A stretch of 64,000 nucleotides of DNA from Neobacillus dielmonensis (GTDB taxonomy: Bacteria > Bacillota > Bacilli > Bacillales > Cytobacillaceae), in contig NZ_HG942082.1 in assembly GCF_000612665.1 (NCBI RefSeq), forward strand, positions 16,953 through 80,952, in the 5' to 3' direction. Positions 16,370 to 25,736 of this stretch are shown piece by piece. The notes under the pieces are model-generated. The model was given only the letters and a program-made list of their open reading frames with translations. It did no database searches and had not been told where the DNA came from. How positions within the stretch are numbered: position 1 is the stretch's first letter; each line of letters opens with the position of its first letter. Made by a program: the position numbers and the translations under genes.

Positions 16370-17446
16370 CTAATTTAGGATGACAACTTTTACGGTTTTT
16401 CTGCCCCAAACTCGCGCGGTTGCACTGTTTGGCATTAAGACATCGATTCTGTGGCCTTTGATGGCGCCGCCGGTGTCTCCGGCAATGGCTTCACCGTAGC
16501 CTTCTACCCATACTCTTTTTCCAAGTGGAATAACGGCTGGGTCGACTGCGATTAGTTTCATGTTCGGATTCGCTTTAATATTGTAGCCCAATCTTGTAAT
16601 CGAGCCGGAATCCTCATGGCTATAAGCGGTAGCGCTTACATACAGTTCTGTACCACTAACGTTTGCACTCGCGGCTACGGGGGCTGTTGCTTTTGGCGCT
16701 GCTTGCTGCTGCGCAATTTTCGCTTGAATTTCTGCTATTTGTGACTGAATGCCGGACTTTTCTTGCTCGGCTACTTGCATTTGTTGTTCGATCTGAGTGT
16801 ATTTTTCCTGCATGGCAGTTAAGTTTTGCTGTCTTGCTTGCAGGTTGTTATCTAGTTCTGCCTGCTGCTGCGCTAAAACGGTTTGTTGTTCTTCTAAAAC
16901 CTGTTCTTGTTTGTCGATCTCTTTTTTATCATTTTCGATTTTCTGAAGATCTTCTTTTTGCGCTATCAAAATGTCTTTATCCGCATCCATCAGCTGCGAC
17001 GCTGCACTGGCTCTCTGAATAAATTCAGAAATGCTATCGGATTCGAAAAAGAGATTAATCATCATGCTGACATTGTCATCTTCCTGAAGCGCTCGGGCCC
17101 GTTTTTCCATAATACCTTTGCGGCCGAGAATTTTGTCCTCAAGGACGACGATTTCTTGTTTTTTGGCTTCAATCCGCTGATTGACCTCGTCAATCTTGCT
17201 TTGCGTCTTTGCCATTTCCGCTTGATTAGAATTTATATCATTATATATGGACTGTAGTTCTTGCTGAATGTTTTGAATCTCTTGATTAACAGCTTGCTTT
17301 TCTACTTGTTTTTGCTCAACAATTTTCTGTTGCTGCTCTAGCTGTTGTTGTAAGGCGTCGCTATTCGTTTGCGCGTATGTAACAGTACCTGATCCACACA
17401 AGATAAGAGTTAATACTGTGAGAGTAATACGTTTTATGTTTTGCAA
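16370..17446 (-). CDS. Secreted coiled-coil protein with C-terminal 3D (peptidoglycan-active) domain
   Basis: A 358-residue exported cell-wall protein. Signal peptide 1-25 (ending TYAQ), then a long Gln/Glu-rich coiled coil (about 28-245) resembling the PcsB/CwlO N-terminal regulator region, an Ala/Pro linker, and a 3D domain (265-358) with YVSATAYSHEDSGS, IPLGKRVWVEGYG, GDTGGAIKGHRIDV and the closing VKVVIL. 3D domains are lytic-transglycosylase-like and are found in YocH, an autolysin of B. subtilis. TTG start supported by AAGGAGGGAG. A TGTAAC-N5-TGGCAT string upstream resembles half of a WalR box, a weak hint of WalKR control. Confidence 0.85.
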   Translation of the reverse strand: MQNIKRITLTVLTLILCGSGTVTYAQTNSDALQQQLEQQQKIVEQKQVEKQAVNQEIQNIQQELQSIYNDINSNQAEMAKTQSKIDEVNQRIEAKKQEIVVLEDKILGRKGIMEKRARALQEDDNVSMMINLFFESDSISEFIQRASAASQLMDADKDILIAQKEDLQKIENDKKEIDKQEQVLEEQQTVLAQQQAELDNNLQARQQNLTAMQEKYTQIEQQMQVAEQEKSGIQSQIAEIQAKIAQQQAAPKATAPVAASANVSGTELYVSATAYSHEDSGSITRLGYNIKANPNMKLIAVDPAVIPLGKRVWVEGYGEAIAGDTGGAIKGHRIDVLMPNSATARVWGRKTVKVVILN

Positions 17447-17678
17447 ACTATTCTCCCTCCTTATTACTCTATTTATAACAAATCAATATGCCAGTTATGT
17501 TACAAGAATATTAAAAACCGACAACAATGTGTATTAAAACAGCAGAAATCGGCCAATAAATGGCATATCTGTGACATTTACAGGGTTTACTGGCGCAATT
17601 TTGGAAAATTCGTTGGCGAATTAAAGGCTATTTTTTACAAAAAATGATTCTATGAAAGTTGGTTTCATAGAGGAAGTC

Positions 17679-18068
17679 TTAATAGAGGGCTTTCTCTTCA
17701 GATACAGTCCTTGTCAGCTTTTGTTTTTGCCGCCTGTTTTTACATTTAGGAAACATTCTCAGGACGGCAATTCGGTTGCCATCTTTGAGGGCAATGCTGG
17801 TCAGTAAATCGATGACTTGTTGTTCATCAGGTTCACGGTCCTCGACAAAAACCTGAAGAGACTGATTATCACAGGTCATGTGGATGTTGGTATCGTAAAA
17901 ATGAATACATGAATTCTCATTATTAAGGGGAATAACTTGATAAGTAGTGTTTCTCTGGGGTGACTGAAATAATAGTAAGGCTAAATCATTCGGGTTGGGC
18001 CGCCTGATTATTCGCCATTCTCCGCCTTTCATCTGTTCTCCAATAAAAATCAGCGAGTTCCACTCCAT
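17679..18068 (-). CDS. Hypothetical protein
   Basis: A 129-residue soluble protein with no recognised domain. Start 18068 is taken because GGAGGG lies 5 bases before it; the upstream in-frame start lacks a site. The sequence is beta-rich in the middle (TTYQVIPLNNENSCIHFYDTNIHM), has an acidic patch (EDREPDEQQ) and a very basic C-terminus (KCKNRRQKQKLTRT). It is divergent from a small Xre-type regulator gene about 200 bp away. Confidence 0.5.
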   Translation of the reverse strand: MEWNSLIFIGEQMKGGEWRIIRRPNPNDLALLLFQSPQRNTTYQVIPLNNENSCIHFYDTNIHMTCDNQSLQVFVEDREPDEQQVIDLLTSIALKDGNRIAVLRMFPKCKNRRQKQKLTRTVSEEKALY

Positions 18069-18269
18069 AACATCCCTCCAAAAAACGACACGATTTTTCA
18101 ATCCCTATTATTATTCGACAATAGCATTTTCTTTCCTGCTAATCGTGTGGGGTCTATCTGGTTGTGCATCATTTTCACAAGACGGTTTGTGCATATCGCG
18201 CACATTTAGCCAATGAAGCATTTTTTGCCGCTAAGGTAAAAGCAGAATGTTTGATTGGCGGTGATTGGG

Positions 18270-18683
18270 ATGTCATTATCGGAAAAATTAAGAGAACTCC
18301 GCGACCTTCAAAACTGGTCTCAGGAGACGCTGGCCAAATTGATGAATTTGCATCGTTCGACGATTAGTCGCTATGAAACGGGCAGAAGTGTCCCCAATTA
18401 CCAAACGGTGATTCAATTTGCGGAAATATATAAGGTAGAAAAAGAGTATCTGGTCAATGAGCTCGATAAGCTGCTGCCCAATGTCGAGGCGCCAGGCTTT
18501 GTCCTGAAGGAGAATGGGGATGATCCTGATATCGGGATGGTTCTGGATTTGCTAAGGGCAGAGCCGGATTTGAAAAAGGCTTTGGTCGATCTGCATTTGA
18601 TGTCTCCAAAACGCAAAGCCTTTTACGTGGATTTGATTGCTAGCCAAATCAAAGTGAGTAACCGGCATAAGGACAAGCTCTAA
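18270..18683 (+). CDS. Xre family transcriptional regulator
   Basis: A 137-residue DNA-binding protein. The Cro/C1-type helix-turn-helix is at residues ~5-60 (LRDLQNWSQETLAKLMNLHRSTISRYETGRSVPNYQTV), and a C-terminal helical region (about 85-130) is probably for dimerisation. ATG 18270 is favoured over TTG 18255 because family members begin directly with SLSEKLRELR. It resembles small stand-alone Bacillus repressors rather than a phage or toxin-antitoxin gene; no partner toxin is adjacent. A strong terminator follows. Confidence 0.82.
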   Translation: MSLSEKLRELRDLQNWSQETLAKLMNLHRSTISRYETGRSVPNYQTVIQFAEIYKVEKEYLVNELDKLLPNVEAPGFVLKENGDDPDIGMVLDLLRAEPDLKKALVDLHLMSPKRKAFYVDLIASQIKVSNRHKDKL

Positions 18684-18687
18684 CGCT

Positions 18688-18726
18688 AAAGAAGCCGCTG
18701 AAACAAGTTCAGCGGCTTCTTTTTTA
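18688..18726. terminator. Terminator of the Xre gene
   Basis: GAAGCCGCTGAA / TTCAGCGGCTTC, 12-bp stem with 4-base loop, then six T on the plus strand and an A run upstream, so probably bidirectional. Confidence 0.9.
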
Positions 18727-18817
18727 AAAAAACAGGGGGGTTTTTACTATTATTGTGCCCTTTACACTGGGGATTATACCTTAATTTGAAAATAATTTTA
18801 GGCAGCCAAGGTGATGT

Positions 18818-19378
18818 GCCGGTAATAGGGTTATGTCGGTTGATAAGAGGCTGGTTCGCGCTGGTATTAACCTGTTTCCTGCCGGTAAATATGTGAACTT
18901 TGCCGGTAATCTTCGTCAAAAAGCCGGTAAAATAAAAAACAGCTCGATTTACAGAACACTACGCCCTTCTGATCAAAACAAGATTAATATGACCCTGCCA
19001 GGCCACGGCCTGGCATTTTTATTGGCTGCAAAGGGAGATGTGCCGGTAATTGGGCGAAATCGGTTGATAAAAGGTGGAACCGCGCCAGTACTAATCGATT
19101 TTGTGCCGGTAAATTTTGAACTTTGCCGGTAAACCTCGTCATTTCGCCGGTAAAATAAAAACAGCTCGATTTACAGAACACTACGCCCTTCTGATATCAA
19201 AACAAAATTAATATGACCCTGCCAGGCCACGGCCTGGCATTTTTATTGGCTGCAAAGGGAGATGTGCCGGTAATAGGGCGTAATCGGTTGATAAAAGGTG
19301 GATTCTCGCCGGTACTAGTCGCTTTCCTGCTGGTAAATTTGTGAACTTTGCCGGTAAACCTCGTCAAAGAGCTGGTAA
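18818..19378. repeat. 21-bp phased GCCGGTAA array, cluster 1 (three blocks)
   Basis: Three blocks (18818-18930, 19042-19153, 19266-19378) each contain six cores of the type GYYGGTAA spaced exactly 21 bp; one spacing in the second block is 20. The second core of each block always reads GTTGATAA. Blocks are separated by a conserved ~110-bp spacer that includes a hairpin TGCCAGGCC AC GGCCTGGCA plus TTTTTATT. The whole 18727-19574 stretch contains no credible gene; the short ORFs across it are products of the repeats. Confidence 0.85.
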
Positions 19379-19574
19379 AAATAAACCAGCTCAATTGACA
19401 CTATTCAAAGCATCACGAACAAAAAAAAACTCCGGACCAAGGGGCCGGAATTTTTCAAAATGAGGTCATAAACGGAGACATATTTGATTCTCTTTACAGG
19501 ACTGGCAGATTTTGCGGGGATTTCAACAAGTTTGGGTTAAATTTTCGTCAGAAGATTGCGGTTTGTGGTCATAA

Positions 19575-19757
19575 TTAGGAGTAGAATCGCATGGGGTTAT
19601 GGTGTCGTTCCTCTAGATGCTGCTCCTTGATGAGCCATTCCAGCTGACTGACGCGTTTTTGCAGGCTGTCGACGTTTTTGTTGGCATTGCCAACCATTTT
19701 GATTAAGCTTTCCAAAAGCATTTCCAAATTAGCGGCATCGTGGTCGTTAAAAGGCAA
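19575..19757 (-). CDS. Small coiled-coil protein overlapping ssbB
   Basis: A 60-residue protein starting at TTG 19757, preceded by AAGGAGGA and overlapping the end of ssbB by 11 bases, so it is probably translationally coupled. The sequence is helical with a leucine-rich heptad region (LEMLLESLIKMVG, then VDSLQKRVSQLEWLIKEQ), suggesting a short dimeric coiled coil. No family recognised. The longer reading frame from 19808 only reads ssbB out of frame and is not used. Its constant pairing with a single-strand binding protein would be a clue to function if conserved. Confidence 0.6.
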   Translation of the reverse strand: MPFNDHDAANLEMLLESLIKMVGNANKNVDSLQKRVSQLEWLIKEQHLEERHHNPMRFYS

Positions 19758-20127
19758 GTGAGGTTTCCTCCTTCTTCGGCTCCTGCTGCTGCTCGTGGAC
19801 CACTTCATGCGGCTTGCCGCTGAGGAAACGGACCGTTTCGGCTACAACCTCTGTTACATAGGTTCGTTTTCCTTCTCTGTCGTAATGTCTCGATTGCAGA
19901 CGGCCGGTGATACCCACAACGGAACCCTTGCGGCAGTACTGGGCCGTGTTTTCAGCCGCCCTTCGCCAGAGTGTGCACTGAACAAAGTCGGTATCAATTT
20001 CTCCATTGTGATTGCGGAAGTTCCGGTTTACCGCCAAGGTGATCAACGTGAAACTTGTCCCTTCTGACGTTCGTTTCAGTTCCGGATCCTTCGTTAATCG
20101 GCCTACCAACGTCACTTGATTAATCAC
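19747..20127 (-). CDS. ssbB: Single-stranded DNA-binding protein, SsbB-like
   Basis: A 126-residue OB-fold protein that coats single-stranded DNA. Conserved elements: INQVTLVGRLTKDPELK at the N-terminus, FTLITLAVNR, FVQCTLWRRAAENTAQY, and GSVVGITGRLQSRHYDREGKRTY. Start is GTG 20127 with AAAAGGAGAGG upstream. The C-terminal tail is short and lacks the acidic DDDLPF tip of housekeeping SsbA, ending instead EETSLAF, as expected for the competence-type paralogue. Adjacent divergent ywpF matches the B. subtilis ywpH(ssbB)-ywpF neighbourhood. An AAAA-N5-TTTT box (20226-20238) upstream could be half of a ComK site, but its partner is not clear. Confidence 0.9.
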   Translation of the reverse strand: MINQVTLVGRLTKDPELKRTSEGTSFTLITLAVNRNFRNHNGEIDTDFVQCTLWRRAAENTAQYCRKGSVVGITGRLQSRHYDREGKRTYVTEVVAETVRFLSGKPHEVVHEQQQEPKKEETSLAF

Positions 20128-20374
20128 GATATCCTCTCCTTTTCTGTTTGATGACTCCATCTTAGTCTCGGAAGCCCCCTTTGTAAAACTACGTTATTCG
20201 GAAATTCAGGGCTGCTTTTTTGGCGAAAAATAAATTTTTAAGGGGTTTTTTGTCAAATCAGGCGCTTATTTTTTCCAAAAAGACATGTATCTTAGCATCA
20301 GCCAATACTTTTCGACATTGCCTTTTTCCAACATATGTTATAATTGAGAAAATGCTTAGAGGAGGTCCGGGTTG

Positions 20375-20806
20375 ATGAAGACGTTTAAGCTGTATTCTTT
20401 GGAAGTATTGGAAGGCGACACTTCGGTTGAAGTTCCCTTGGAAGATGGGTTGATCCTCAACAAGGAAGATGAACACTCCACCTGGCTAATTGAGGCATAT
20501 ACAGACTCGTCCTTGTATGACTTCTTTAAACAAATGCAAGCTGAAAACCGCGAAGTGATTGCAGAAGTGGTGATTACCAAAAAAGAAAACGTACCGGCCT
20601 ATTTCCAAACCCGCATTGTGTCACTACTGAAATTCGACCAGCACATCAGCATCCTGCTCGAAGGCCAAATGCGACGCAACAAAAGCGACTACTCCGAGCT
20701 CCTGCTCGAAGATCTCCTCCAGAAAGGACTCCAAGGCCAACCACTGCTCCTGGAATTCAAAGAAAAAATGCAAAGCAAACCCAAACTAAAAGTAACCAAA
20801 CCATAA
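20375..20806 (+). CDS. ywpF: YwpF family protein
   Basis: A 143-residue soluble protein starting MKTFKLYSLEV, matching the YwpF family, which is conserved next to ssbB in Bacillus; biochemical function is unknown. The beta-rich N-terminal part (VEVPLEDGLILNKED) and the segment AYFQTRIVSLLKFDQHISILLEGQMRR are typical. ATG 20375 is preferred to the TTG one codon earlier because AGGAGGTC is spaced 8 bases from it. An extended -10 (TGTTATAAT) lies about 25 bp upstream of the ribosome binding site. Confidence 0.85.
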   Translation: MKTFKLYSLEVLEGDTSVEVPLEDGLILNKEDEHSTWLIEAYTDSSLYDFFKQMQAENREVIAEVVITKKENVPAYFQTRIVSLLKFDQHISILLEGQMRRNKSDYSELLLEDLLQKGLQGQPLLLEFKEKMQSKPKLKVTKP

Positions 20807-20807
20807 T

Positions 20808-20875
20808 GGGGGCCTGTCCCCCAGCAAAGCACCGCATTAAAGCAGTGGGGGACAGGCCCCCACTGCTTTAATGTA
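20808..20875. repeat. GGGGGCCTGTCCCCC double hairpin behind ywpF
   Basis: GGGGGCCTGTCCCCC (20808-20822) and its exact complement GGGGGACAGGCCCCC (20847-20861) can form a 15-bp stem; a second fold pairs AGCAGTGGGGG with CCCCCACTGCT. It probably ends ywpF transcription and belongs to the window-wide repeat family. Confidence 0.75.
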
Positions 20876-20984
20876 CTAGAGAATTTTTGCCTCCGCCTCT
20901 TTTGCTAATTTCATACAGTTTTTGCAATTTTTATTGATTTTTCGACTTTTTGTCGACATACTTAGGTTATGTAGTAGGGGGAGG

Positions 20985-21230
20985 TTGTTAGAGATTAGAT
21001 ATTTAGTCAATATTATTATTGCGGTATTTTTGGCGATTGATGCGCCGAAGCATAATAAGCGGCCGTGGTTGTGGGCGATTCTTGGAGTGTTTTTTGGAGC
21101 CATCGTTCTGGGTATTTATTTCATTCAAACTGGCAAAAAGGTTCTTGGCTGGGTGATTACGATTTTAGCCCTTATAGTTTATATCTTTATTTTTTTGGGA
21201 ATGATTTTGGTCACTACATTGGGCGTTTAG
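20985..21230 (+). CDS. Small hydrophobic membrane protein
   Basis: About 81 residues, three hydrophobic helices (IIIAVFLAIDAP; LWAILGVFFGAIVLGIYFI; GWVITILALIVYIFIFLGMIL). The start is uncertain: GGGGGAGG ends directly before TTG 20985, so an ATT or another non-standard codon a few bases on is possible, and an ATG at 20922 gives a longer form without a site. No family recognised; helix content resembles small DUF-type Bacillus envelope proteins. Confidence 0.5.
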   Translation: MLEIRYLVNIIIAVFLAIDAPKHNKRPWLWAILGVFFGAIVLGIYFIQTGKKVLGWVITILALIVYIFIFLGMILVTTLGV

Positions 21231-21236
21231 CCATAG

Positions 21237-21267
21237 GAAAAGGGACAAGCAATTTGTCCCTTTTTTT
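21237..21267. terminator. Convergent terminator
   Basis: AAAGGGACAA / TTGTCCCTTT with T run on plus strand and A run on minus strand, between the small membrane protein and the lipoprotein gene. Confidence 0.85.
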
Positions 21268-21628
21268 ATCGGTCTTTGTTGTCACGGTCGTTTGCGTCTA
21301 AGTCATCCTCGATGATTTCTTCACGCGGTGTGTTGTGGTCCTTAGCGGGGTCCTTATCGGTATCTGTATTCATGTCATTATTTTCGTTATTGTTGTCGAT
21401 TAAACCATCATCGTTCACGTTGTCATTGTTATCCAAGTCCATATGACCATTATTGTTGTTTCTATCTAAGTCATTGTTATTGATCCGATTATTATTAGGT
21501 GTATCAACTGTTGGCTGCGGCGGTGTGCGAAGGTTGTTATTTGTATCATTATCGCCATTGTTACAGCCCACAAGCATTATTCCAGATAGAAGAGTCCCCG
21601 TCAGCAAGGCAAGCAACTTTTTCTTCAT
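21266..21628 (-). CDS. Asn/Asp-rich lipoprotein
   Basis: A 120-residue predicted lipoprotein: signal peptide with lipobox LVGC (Cys 22), then a disordered tail made almost entirely of Asn, Asp and Thr. There is no folded domain, so the tail is probably an extended surface linker. Many genomes of Bacillus carry such low-complexity lipoproteins without assigned function. ATG preceded by AAGGAG. It lies downstream of inhA's terminator region but on the same strand. Confidence 0.65.
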   Translation of the reverse strand: MKKKLLALLTGTLLSGIMLVGCNNGDNDTNNNLRTPPQPTVDTPNNNRINNNDLDRNNNNGHMDLDNNDNVNDDGLIDNNNENNDMNTDTDKDPAKDHNTPREEIIEDDLDANDRDNKDR

Positions 21629-21745
21629 GCTTAAAAACTCCTTTCAAATCTAATTTTCCTAGCAATTATAACTTTCCCTTACTAAAAAAATTATTTCGTG
21701 GAAGTTTTTGCAAACATAAAGGTTTTGATTTTGCGCAAAATAAAA

Positions 21746-21777
21746 GACATCAGGCGCTTAGACCTGATGTCTTTTTT
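21746..21777. terminator. Terminator of inhA
   Basis: GACATCAGG / CCTGATGTC with an 8-base loop; A-rich on one side and six T on the other. Confidence 0.85.
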
Positions 21778-21783
21778 GAAATC

Positions 21784-24174
21784 TTATTTATGGATCCAAA
21801 CGGCTCCTGCAGTGTTGTCTTTTGCTTCGCCGATGACTTGGACCTTAATTGGATACTGAGATGGAACTTTAACGCCGGCATCCGGAATCACATTGTTAAT
21901 GTAAGATTTTGTGGAATCAAATTCGGTTACGCCTGGAAGGCCTTTGTAATCGTAAATTCCACGAGTTGGTGAGTTCACATACCATGCTGGTGTCTTGTCT
22001 AACGAGAATGCAGCATCTGCTACTTGGTAGCGAGTGGTTTGAAGTATTGAATCTTTACCATTTAGGTTAAAGACTAATGCATCTGGATGAGAGTCAACGA
22101 CGCTCAAGAATCCTTCTCCTGGGTGTACACCGCCCCAGTTATCGGTAAATGTATCGTCACCATACCAAACTACTAAACCAGTATTATATACGGCTTCACG
22201 AGAATATTTCAGGGCAATATCGGAACCAGCATAGTTTCTCCACTCTAGGTAGTAGTAGTGAGGCTTTTTAATCCAGCCATCAGATACTTCGAATCCATCT
22301 AGTGTTACTTGTGGTGTACCTTCTGCATCGTCAGAGAATTTGACTTGTCCATCCACGGTTAATTGAAGGTTGTCTAATGCGAAACCGTATGGAGCAAGGC
22401 CTCCGTCGGTTACATAATTAAATACTAGTTTTACTTTTTTGCCTAGAACTGGCGTTAAATCAAGAGATTTGTCTTCCCATTTGCCTAGGGAAGTTTCAAA
22501 GCCGCCTGCCGTGTTTTCATCGCCAATTGTATCAAGGGTAACACTCTTGCCATCTTCCGTTACAGCCTTTACATATAGGTAATCGTAATCAGTCTCAACT
22601 TCATAGAATTGCTTATAATCGAATTTTGCTGATGTTGCATTTGTTAAATCAAATACTGGAGTTTCCAGTACCGTGTCAAGGTCATCGCCTTTTGTACTGT
22701 AATAGTATTTTGCGCCAAACTCTGGTGCAATCCCAGGAACTTTTTTCTCAGGAAGGTTTACTTTTACAATACCAGGGTTTTTAGATTTCGTAACACTCTG
22801 ATCGATAACTGTTGCTAGACCATTTTTATCGATATCTTCATAGTTTACTTCGGTAATATTAGCCCAGTTTCCGCCAATTGTATTTTGATAGAATTCTTTT
22901 ACCTGTGGCGAGAAGCTTGGTGGCTGTGTTCCAGCAATATGACCGCTCCAGCTGCCGCCGCTCATGATCGACCATTGAGCAACGGAATCGCCATTGCCAG
23001 TGTATTGTGTGTCATACTCATCAGGAGCCCCTAAGTCATGGCCATATTCGTGGGCAAACACGCCAACTGCGCCGTCTTCAGGCTCGATGGTATAGTCAAA
23101 TGCAGCCATTTTTCCGCCCCAGTAATCGACAGACGCCTCTGTGTTGGCAACTGGGTAAACCCCATTTAGTGTCCAACGGTGTGACCAGATTGCATCATCA
23201 CCTAGTGCTCCGCCGCCAGCTTCCTGTCCGACACCAGCATGAAGCACCATCAAGTGGTCAACCAATCCGTCCGGCTCATAAATATTTCCATCACCATCAA
23301 GGTCATAGATATCTAAATCATCAAAATCGGCCAAGTTAATGCCAGATGCAACTGCTGCATTTAAGGCATCTTTAACAAGACCACGTGGACCTTTGGTTCC
23401 AGGTTTGTTGTCATTGCCGCCTGTTGGATTATCGCTGCCGTAATCCACAGCATTTCCTGGCACAGATAACCAATCCGTAACAGTTCCGTCGACGGTATAG
23501 CTTCCACCAGACTGTTCTTCATAGTATTGTTTAAAAGTTTTTACTTTATCTCCATTAAATAAGGTGAAATCTTCATCGCCAAACAGCATTTTCTCATAAT
23601 GCTCTTTGCTGAAATCATCTGACCACATATATCCTGGGTCTTGCTCAATTTGGTTATGCTTGAAGTCAGCATATTCTACTAATAGAACGAGTACTTTGTC
23701 CTCGCGAACATCGCCATCATAGCCAGCCTGCTTGGCAGAATCTACTTTCACTGCACCAGTCGGCTTGCCTTTTTTGAAGTTTGTGTGGCCCTTTTCTAGT
23801 TGTTTAGCAAGCTTGTCCTTCTGTTTGGTAAGGAAATCTGTTGCTTTTTTATCCATTTCCTTCTGTTCTTTTGTCAAAGTTGGTTTGCCTGCTTGTCCGC
23901 CCTGTTTTTTCTTAATATAGTCTTTTGCTGCCTTGGTTACTTCTGCTGCAGTGGCGTTCTTAGAAACAAGACCCCTTTGTTGTAGTGCCTTTCCTAAGCG
24001 ATCAATATCGACCACGTTTAAATCAATTGGTGCTGATTCTACTGTTGGTGTTGCTGCGGATACAGATTTGGGTGCAGCAGTCGTTCCGGCAACCGTACCT
24101 GCAAATAGTGCCGAAGCAACCATTGTGCTAGCCGCAACGCTGGATAAAACTTTTAATGATTTTCTCTTTTTCAT
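21784..24174 (-). CDS. inhA: Immune inhibitor A, M6 family secreted metalloprotease
   Basis: A 796-residue secreted zinc protease related to InhA of B. cereus/thuringiensis, which degrades host antimicrobial proteins and remodels the secretome. Signal peptide 1-40, prodomain to about 150, catalytic M6 domain with [11 protein letters not shown] near the start and the zinc site HEYGH at 375-379 followed by [10 protein letters not shown] and a downstream Met-turn-like [11 protein letters not shown]. The C-terminal half carries a MAM-like/VEG-type beta domain ([20 protein letters not shown], then [12 protein letters not shown]). Length is normal. AGAGGGGG precedes the ATG. In a soil organism it is probably a general exoprotease; a role in virulence cannot be inferred. 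Confidence 0.94.
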   Translation of the reverse strand: MKKRKSLKVLSSVAASTMVASALFAGTVAGTTAAPKSVSAATPTVESAPIDLNVVDIDRLGKALQQRGLVSKNATAAEVTKAAKDYIKKKQGGQAGKPTLTKEQKEMDKKATDFLTKQKDKLAKQLEKGHTNFKKGKPTGAVKVDSAKQAGYDGDVREDKVLVLLVEYADFKHNQIEQDPGYMWSDDFSKEHYEKMLFGDEDFTLFNGDKVKTFKQYYEEQSGGSYTVDGTVTDWLSVPGNAVDYGSDNPTGGNDNKPGTKGPRGLVKDALNAAVASGINLADFDDLDIYDLDGDGNIYEPDGLVDHLMVLHAGVGQEAGGGALGDDAIWSHRWTLNGVYPVANTEASVDYWGGKMAAFDYTIEPEDGAVGVFAHEYGHDLGAPDEYDTQYTGNGDSVAQWSIMSGGSWSGHIAGTQPPSFSPQVKEFYQNTIGGNWANITEVNYEDIDKNGLATVIDQSVTKSKNPGIVKVNLPEKKVPGIAPEFGAKYYYSTKGDDLDTVLETPVFDLTNATSAKFDYKQFYEVETDYDYLYVKAVTEDGKSVTLDTIGDENTAGGFETSLGKWEDKSLDLTPVLGKKVKLVFNYVTDGGLAPYGFALDNLQLTVDGQVKFSDDAEGTPQVTLDGFEVSDGWIKKPHYYYLEWRNYAGSDIALKYSREAVYNTGLVVWYGDDTFTDNWGGVHPGEGFLSVVDSHPDALVFNLNGKDSILQTTRYQVADAAFSLDKTPAWYVNSPTRGIYDYKGLPGVTEFDSTKSYINNVIPDAGVKVPSQYPIKVQVIGEAKDNTAGAVWIHK

Positions 24175-24528
24175 TAAGTTTAAACCCCCTCTTACATTTT
24201 GTTCTACTAAAAGAACGTAGCATAATGTAGTTTAGAGAAGATTCGAAAAATTGTAAATAATACTTTAGAATTACCATACAACACCGAAAATAGGTCTTTT
24301 ATCACAAAAATCTAAACAGGTCATTATAAACCTAGTTCTTTTAACCTATTATTCTATGAAATTTAACGATATTTTATACCTTTTCCGATACTTTCAATTT
24401 ATTTCCCAACAAACACATAGAAATCGCCCCGTTAAATTGAATTTTATAACGACCAAACACCTGCATCCGACAAACTGCAGCATTTTCCTTAAATAGAACA
24501 GCAAAAACTTTCCCAACATACAAATAAA
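24175..24528. other. inhA upstream region
   Basis: About 350 bp of AT-rich DNA between inhA and fabZ. Apart from the inhA ribosome binding site I see no gene or confident promoter. Confidence 0.4.
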
Positions 24529-24573
24529 AAAGACAGGCCTTCACCACTTTAAAGCGGTGGGGGCCTGTCCCTC
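24529..24573 (-). terminator. fabZ terminator made from a GGGGGCCTGTCC repeat
   Basis: GGACAGGCC..ACCGC, 6-base loop, GTGGT..GGCCTGTC followed by TTTTTT on the minus strand. Shows that the repeat family can act as an intrinsic terminator. Confidence 0.8.
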
Positions 24574-24577
24574 ACAA

Positions 24578-25009
24578 TTATTTCTTGTCGGTTAGGGCGA
24601 AGGTGATTTCGGCTTCGCAGGCGATTTCGCCGTCGACGGTGGCGATGGCTTTGCCTTTGCCGATTGGACCGCGGAGGCGGGTCATTTCAACTTCGAGTCG
24701 GAGTTGATCTCCGGGTTTTACTTGGCGTTTAAACCGGCAGCCGTCGATTCCAGCAAATAAACCGATCTTGCCGCGATTTTCCTCTTTCATTAACATTGCG
24801 AATGCGCCAACCTGTGCTAGCGCTTCAACGATTAGCACACCGGGCATGACAGGGTACTCTGGAAAATGCCCATTAAAAAATTCCTCGTTGGCCGAGACAT
24901 TTTTAATCCCTACTGCTCGTTTCCCTTCTTCTACTTCTAAAATGCGATCAACCAGCAAAAATGGGTAGCGGTGGGGAATAATTTCTTTAATCTGTTCAAT
25001 ATCATACAT
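24578..25009 (-). CDS. fabZ: (3R)-hydroxyacyl-ACP dehydratase FabZ
   Basis: Hot-dog fold enzyme of type II fatty acid synthesis, dehydrating 3-hydroxyacyl-ACP to trans-2-enoyl-ACP in the cytoplasm. The 143-residue protein contains [13 protein letters not shown], the active-site helix [21 protein letters not shown] with catalytic His 48 and Glu 62, and [23 protein letters not shown] lies upstream of ATG. As in B. subtilis (ywpB), fabZ is found near mbl and ssbB rather than in the main fab cluster. Confidence 0.97.
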   Translation of the reverse strand: MYDIEQIKEIIPHRYPFLLVDRILEVEEGKRAVGIKNVSANEEFFNGHFPEYPVMPGVLIVEALAQVGAFAMLMKEENRGKIGLFAGIDGCRFKRQVKPGDQLRLEVEMTRLRGPIGKGKAIATVDGEIACEAEITFALTDKK

Positions 25010-25099
25010 CAGGATTAGTACCTCCTACTAATATCAAGTATTATTCCTAATTGTACTATTTTTCATACACAAAAGGGAAGGGCCAATCCGCCCTTCCCG

Positions 25100-25420
25100 C
25101 TATTTATGTTCCACTAAATCTCGAATATGCGACCACGCTGAACCAGAAAACACATCTGCCGCGTTTCCATCACCCAGTACACTATAGCCGACGATTGCAC
25201 CAGCGATTAAACTGACCACCGTAAACACCACTAACAGAACTAACCGCAGCCAAATCGGTATCATGCGAATTCGGACCCGTTCTTTTGGCCGCTTTTTTGC
25301 AGCAGCCTCGGTTTGCTGCCCTTCTCCTCTTTCCTTCGCAGCCGGTACCTCGGATTCTTTGATTCGTTTATATTCTTCCCGCGTGGCAATCCGCTCTTGA
25401 TTTATATTATCTATAGACAT
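25100..25420 (-). CDS. EpuA-domain protein (often annotated DNA-directed RNA polymerase subunit beta)
   Basis: A 106-residue protein with a charged, disordered N-terminus (Glu/Lys/Arg-rich, residues 1-48), a single transmembrane helix (LRLVLLVVFTVVSLIAGAIVG) and a short outer tail (WSHIRDLVEH). This is the layout of the EpuA family. Databases often call it an RNA polymerase beta subunit because homologues are fused or adjacent to such genes; nothing in the sequence supports a polymerase role. A terminator stem (GGGAAGGGC / CCCTTCCC) overlaps its stop. Located between mbl and fabZ as in relatives. Confidence 0.8.
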   Translation of the reverse strand: MSIDNINQERIATREEYKRIKESEVPAAKERGEGQQTEAAAKKRPKERVRIRMIPIWLRLVLLVVFTVVSLIAGAIVGYSVLGDGNAADVFSGSAWSHIRDLVEHK

Positions 25421-25611
25421 ATTAATTCCCCTTTAACCTGGACTCCGAAGAGATAAGTCGAGGTGAGTTATCCATATTATAACCAATACTCCATAAATTT
25501 TTGTCGAGCATTTATTCTATTATAAGAAATTATTCACCATTACACATTATTTTTTTATAGGAAATAGTAAAACAATGTAAAAAATCAGCGCAAAAGGGGG
25601 AAATTCCACAT

Positions 25612-25661
25612 AAAAAAGTCCAACGAACAAGGCTTGTCCATGCCTTTATTCATTGGACTTA
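25612..25661 (-). terminator. mbl terminator
   Basis: AAGTCCAA..GAA / TTC..TTGGACTT with a long loop, then six T on the minus strand, between mbl and the EpuA gene. Confidence 0.75.
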
Positions 25662-25676
25662 ATACCCAACTCAGTA

Positions 25677-25690
25677 GTATGACGTCATAC
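25677..25690. promoter_or_regulatory. Perfect 14-bp palindrome GTATGACGTCATAC
   Basis: Uninterrupted palindrome between the mbl stop and its terminator. A possible operator; no regulator can be named. Confidence 0.35.
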
Positions 25691-25736
25691 CACCTTCAAG
25701 GGCGCACGCATGCCACATTATTTTTTTTTTAAAAAA

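Noticed and set aside
18270-18683. Xre regulator as antitoxin of a toxin-antitoxin pair or prophage repressor
   Set aside because: No small partner gene, integrase or phage gene adjoins it; a terminator and repeats follow directly.
18818-19378. CRISPR-like array
   Set aside because: Core repeats of 8 bp with 13-bp linkers and 110-bp conserved spacers do not fit repeat-spacer lengths, and there are no cas genes in the window.
25100-25420. Genuine RNA polymerase beta subunit
   Set aside because: Only a charged tail plus one transmembrane helix (EpuA type); no polymerase motif.
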